Origin: Prorocentrum cordatum
Taxonomy: Eukaryota; Sar; Dinophyceae; Prorocentrales; Prorocentraceae
NCBI GenBank assembly: GCA_963575745.1
Contig: CAUYUJ010022082.1
Location: 1 to 64,000 of the forward strand
Direction: 5' to 3'
DNA length: 64,000 bases
The notes beneath the pieces are model-generated. The model saw only the letters and a list, made by a program, of their open reading frames with translations. It had not been told where the DNA came from and searched no databases. This document shows, in pieces, positions 61,451-64,000 of this stretch. A program made the translations under genes and the position numbers. Numbering within the stretch: the stretch's first letter is position 1; each line of letters starts with the position of its first letter.

Positions 61451-62539
61451 ACAAGCACTCTTTCTCCCTGTGTGCCGTTCGATAGGTTCCTCTCCTCCTT
61501 CTTCTCCACCCTGCCCGTCTCCTCTCATTCTCTCCATCCGTCTCCCCCTAGTCCTCTGGCCACCCCTCTAGTTGCGAAGGTTGATTTTTGGCTGAGAGTC
61601 CGCCGAGCCATGGTACACACTGATCTGTCCTTGTTCTTTTTGTTGTGAGTGTGTGTGTGTGTGTTTGTCTTTTTCCTTCTGCGCTCTCTCCCGACCTACT
61701 GCGGCATTCCCTCTCTCCCCTCACGAGGCTGTCATTCCCCGCAGGGGTCTCCAGACCTCGTGTGCCGTCCGGCGGCTCACCACTACCACTTCTCCAACAC
61801 CGTCCCTTGGCGGGCTTCCTCCCGTCCCACGCTCTCGCGCTACGTCCCCGTTTGGGAGGTCCAGCATCGGGCGGCGCGTCACCTCCTCGCCATCCATGCC
61901 TGGACGATTATGCCTCTCCTCCACGCTCTCGCGCTGCGCCCCCGTTTGGGAGGTCCAGCGTCGGGCGGCGTGACACCTCCCTGCCATCCACGTCTGAATT
62001 GTTTGCTGCTGCGGGCATGCATGGGATTCAAACGATCCCATATGAAGGCCCGGCCGCGCGCGCACCGGCTCCGACGTTACTCCGCCTTGACGCTGTGCGC
62101 GAGGTCGCGACCGCCAAAAAGTACACGTGTGTGTGTGTGCGGGGGAAGATCATGTGCTTCCTCCCTCCCCTGATACATGTTTGAAGCCACCAAACGCTGC
62201 CATGCACATTTTTGCACTTGGAGGACCACAGAGCCATGCTATACACGGTCCTGTTGAGCTGAGGATGACGAACAGGATGACGACACGTGAGACGTTTTGA
62301 AAGATGACGGCGGCGACGAGGAAGAGGAGATCGATGGAGATGATGTGGGCGAAGGGGGTGATGCATATCATGTCGACGACGAGAGCGCGTGATGACAAAT
62401 GAGCGACACTGGCTCGCAAGGGAAGGGCGGACAAGATAAGAAAGACGATCCAAGAACTGAATAGCGAAAGACAACAACAAAGGAAGAGAATCCGCTTCCC
62501 TTCAAGGGGGCTCCCCTAAGGTTTTTGACGAATTTTGAC

Positions 62540-64000
62540 ATTTGCTTCTTTTCGGCCTTCCGACGGCCCGAGACGGCCCAAGAGCCCCCAAAGATCGCCG
62601 AAAGATCGCCCAAGAGGCCTCCAAGATGGCCCCAGAACGGCCCAAGAGGGCCCCATGACGGCCCCGAGAGGCCCCCAAGATGGCACAGGAGGCCTTTAAG
62701 ACGCCCAAGTTGGCCTCCAAGACGGCCCTGGAGCATTCCAAGAGGGCCCCAAGTCGGCCCATAGAGGCCCCCCAAACTGCTTCCGACGGCGTCAGACGGA
62801 CCAGGAGCCCACCAAGATGGCCGAACATGGCCCTAAGATGGCCCAAGACGGCCCAAGAGGCCTCCAAGAGGGCCTCCAGCAAGGCCCGAAAAGGCCAAAA
62901 TCATTGACTTCCCATTGGTTCTTGAAGGATTGTGGCATGTGCTTTCTTTCGGCCTTCCGACGGCCCAAGAAGACGGCACAAGCGCCCCCAAAGATCGCCC
63001 AAGAGGCCCAAGACACGGCCCCAAGAGGCCCCCAAGACGGCCCAAGAGGTCTCCAAGACGCTCAAGATGGCCTCCAAGACGGCCCAAGAGCGCTCCAAGA
63101 CGTCCTCCAAGAAGGCCCGAAAGGGTCAGAATGGCCTCCAGACGGCCAAGATGACCTTCAAGATGCCAACGTGTTCCCCGAAGGTTTTCCAAACCGATTC
63201 GGGGAACACATGGTCCGATAGCTTGGCAGGTCTGGCCTCAACGTTCGGCCACATAGGCGCTTCCAAAAAGGCAGGGGGCGGCGGTGATTCGCCGTAGGCG
63301 TCTTCGATCTGCCACCCCCTGTTGACTCAACCCCAGGGGTGCTTGGCGTGCTAGATGATTTCGGTTTTGGTTTTGGTTCTTTTCCAAAAGAACTCCCCCT
63401 GCATGGGGCTCCGGCGCGTCCCGCCGGGGTCCTGGGAGGGAGCTCCAGGCCCGCAAATGACCTCAACGTCCGCAGAAAATTCCACAGGACTGTCCAAGAT
63501 GGCCTCCAAGAGGCCACGTCGGCCCAAGATGGCCTCCAAGATGGCCTCCAAGACCGCCAAAGATGGTCCAAGATGACCCCCAAGACGGCCCAAGGGGGTC
63601 CAAGATACCTCCAAGATCCTATCGGTTTTGGTTCTTTTCCAAAAGAACTCCCCCTGGGGCTTCGGCCAGTTCCGCTGGGGTCCCGGAAGGCCGCGTAAAC
63701 CACCTCAGCCCCACGCAAAATTCTCCAAGACGGCTCAAGATGGCCTCCAAGATGGCCATGTTGGCCCAAGATGGCCTCCATTGTTCAAGATGGCCTGCAA
63801 GTTCGCCCAAGATGGTCCAAGACGGCCTCCAAGACGGCCCAAGACAGTCCAAAACGGCCCAAGACGGCCCAAGAGGCCCCCCAGAGGCCTCCAAGAGATC
63901 CTCCAGGAGGGCCCAAAGAGGCCAACATCATTGATTTCCAGTGAGTTTTTGAAGGATTTTGGCATTCGCTTCTTCTCGGCTTTCCGACGACCCAAGACGG
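62540..64000. repeat. Degenerate CCAAGANGGCC satellite to the window end
   Basis: Words such as CCCAAGAGGCC and TCCAAGATGGCC recur every 9-18 bp. Longer anchors recur too: a CTTCTTTTCGGCCTTCCGAC segment near 62546, 62942 and 63970, and TTTTCCAAAAGAACTCCCCC near 63382 and 63636. Frames translate to Trp-Ala-Val-Leu-Gly or Lys-Met-Ala-Ser-Lys repeats on opposite strands and are unlikely to be genes. The repeat continues beyond the window. Confidence 0.8.

Noticed and set aside
62500-64000. Genes encoding Trp-Ala-Val-Leu-Gly-rich proteins
   Set aside because: Overlapping frames on both strands of a short-word satellite; no start context or domain.

Overview
The window looks like nuclear DNA of a dinoflagellate. 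The strongest evidence is a complete dinoflagellate spliced-leader (SL) sequence on the minus strand at 31624-31645, followed directly by a decayed second copy at 31603-31623. High GC, intronless long coding regions, very abundant tri- and hexanucleotide repeats and algal/dinoflagellate-type Copia and LINE polyproteins fit the same source. I cannot name the genus. The window is almost entirely mobile and repetitive DNA; the best host gene candidate is one intact ankyrin-repeat protein kinase.

Layout. 1-7.5 kb: GC-rich minisatellite, a three-unit tandem array (about 1.77-5.89 kb) with large GTC tracts, and a GA tract. 8.3-13.5 kb: a decayed minus-strand coding region of mostly unknown content, with a Tpt1/KptA-like (RNA 2'-phosphotransferase) segment and a T16-A46 homopolymer junction. 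14.3-22.8 kb: a frameshifted Ty1/Copia retrotransposon (gag, protease, integrase, RT, RNase H, all minus strand). 22.8-25.8 kb: repeats, including a perfect 18-bp-arm hairpin and a CAT tract of about 700 bp. 25.8-31.65 kb: an APE-type LINE (zinc-finger ORF1; endonuclease-RT-RNase H ORF2) whose 5' end is the SL. 31.9-33.3 kb: the ANK-TKL kinase. 33.3-37.1 kb: minisatellites, including a 77-bp tandem repeat.

37,127-53,504: the most interesting object, a 16.4-kb unit bounded by 39-bp terminal inverted repeats (38/39 identical). It carries a DDE-transposase-like gene, seven other probable genes (six minus strand, one plus), AT-rich subterminal repeats, a palindrome of about 300 bp, duplicated upstream modules, and about 65-70 copies of a 16-bp inverted repeat, AGCGATCGNCATCGCT, in nearly every intergenic spacer. 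I found no convincing copy of this motif outside the unit. I interpret it as a large cargo-carrying DNA transposon of a family I do not recognise.

53.6-57.0 kb: a second LINE class with an N-terminal zinc cluster, RT and a C-terminal restriction-like endonuclease, broken by one frameshift. 57-64 kb: mostly non-coding repeats, with a short bystin-like exon candidate near 60.2 kb and a degenerate CCAAGANGGCC satellite at the right end. Many frameshifts fall on homopolymers (C7, A7, G9), so some may be assembly errors rather than mutations.
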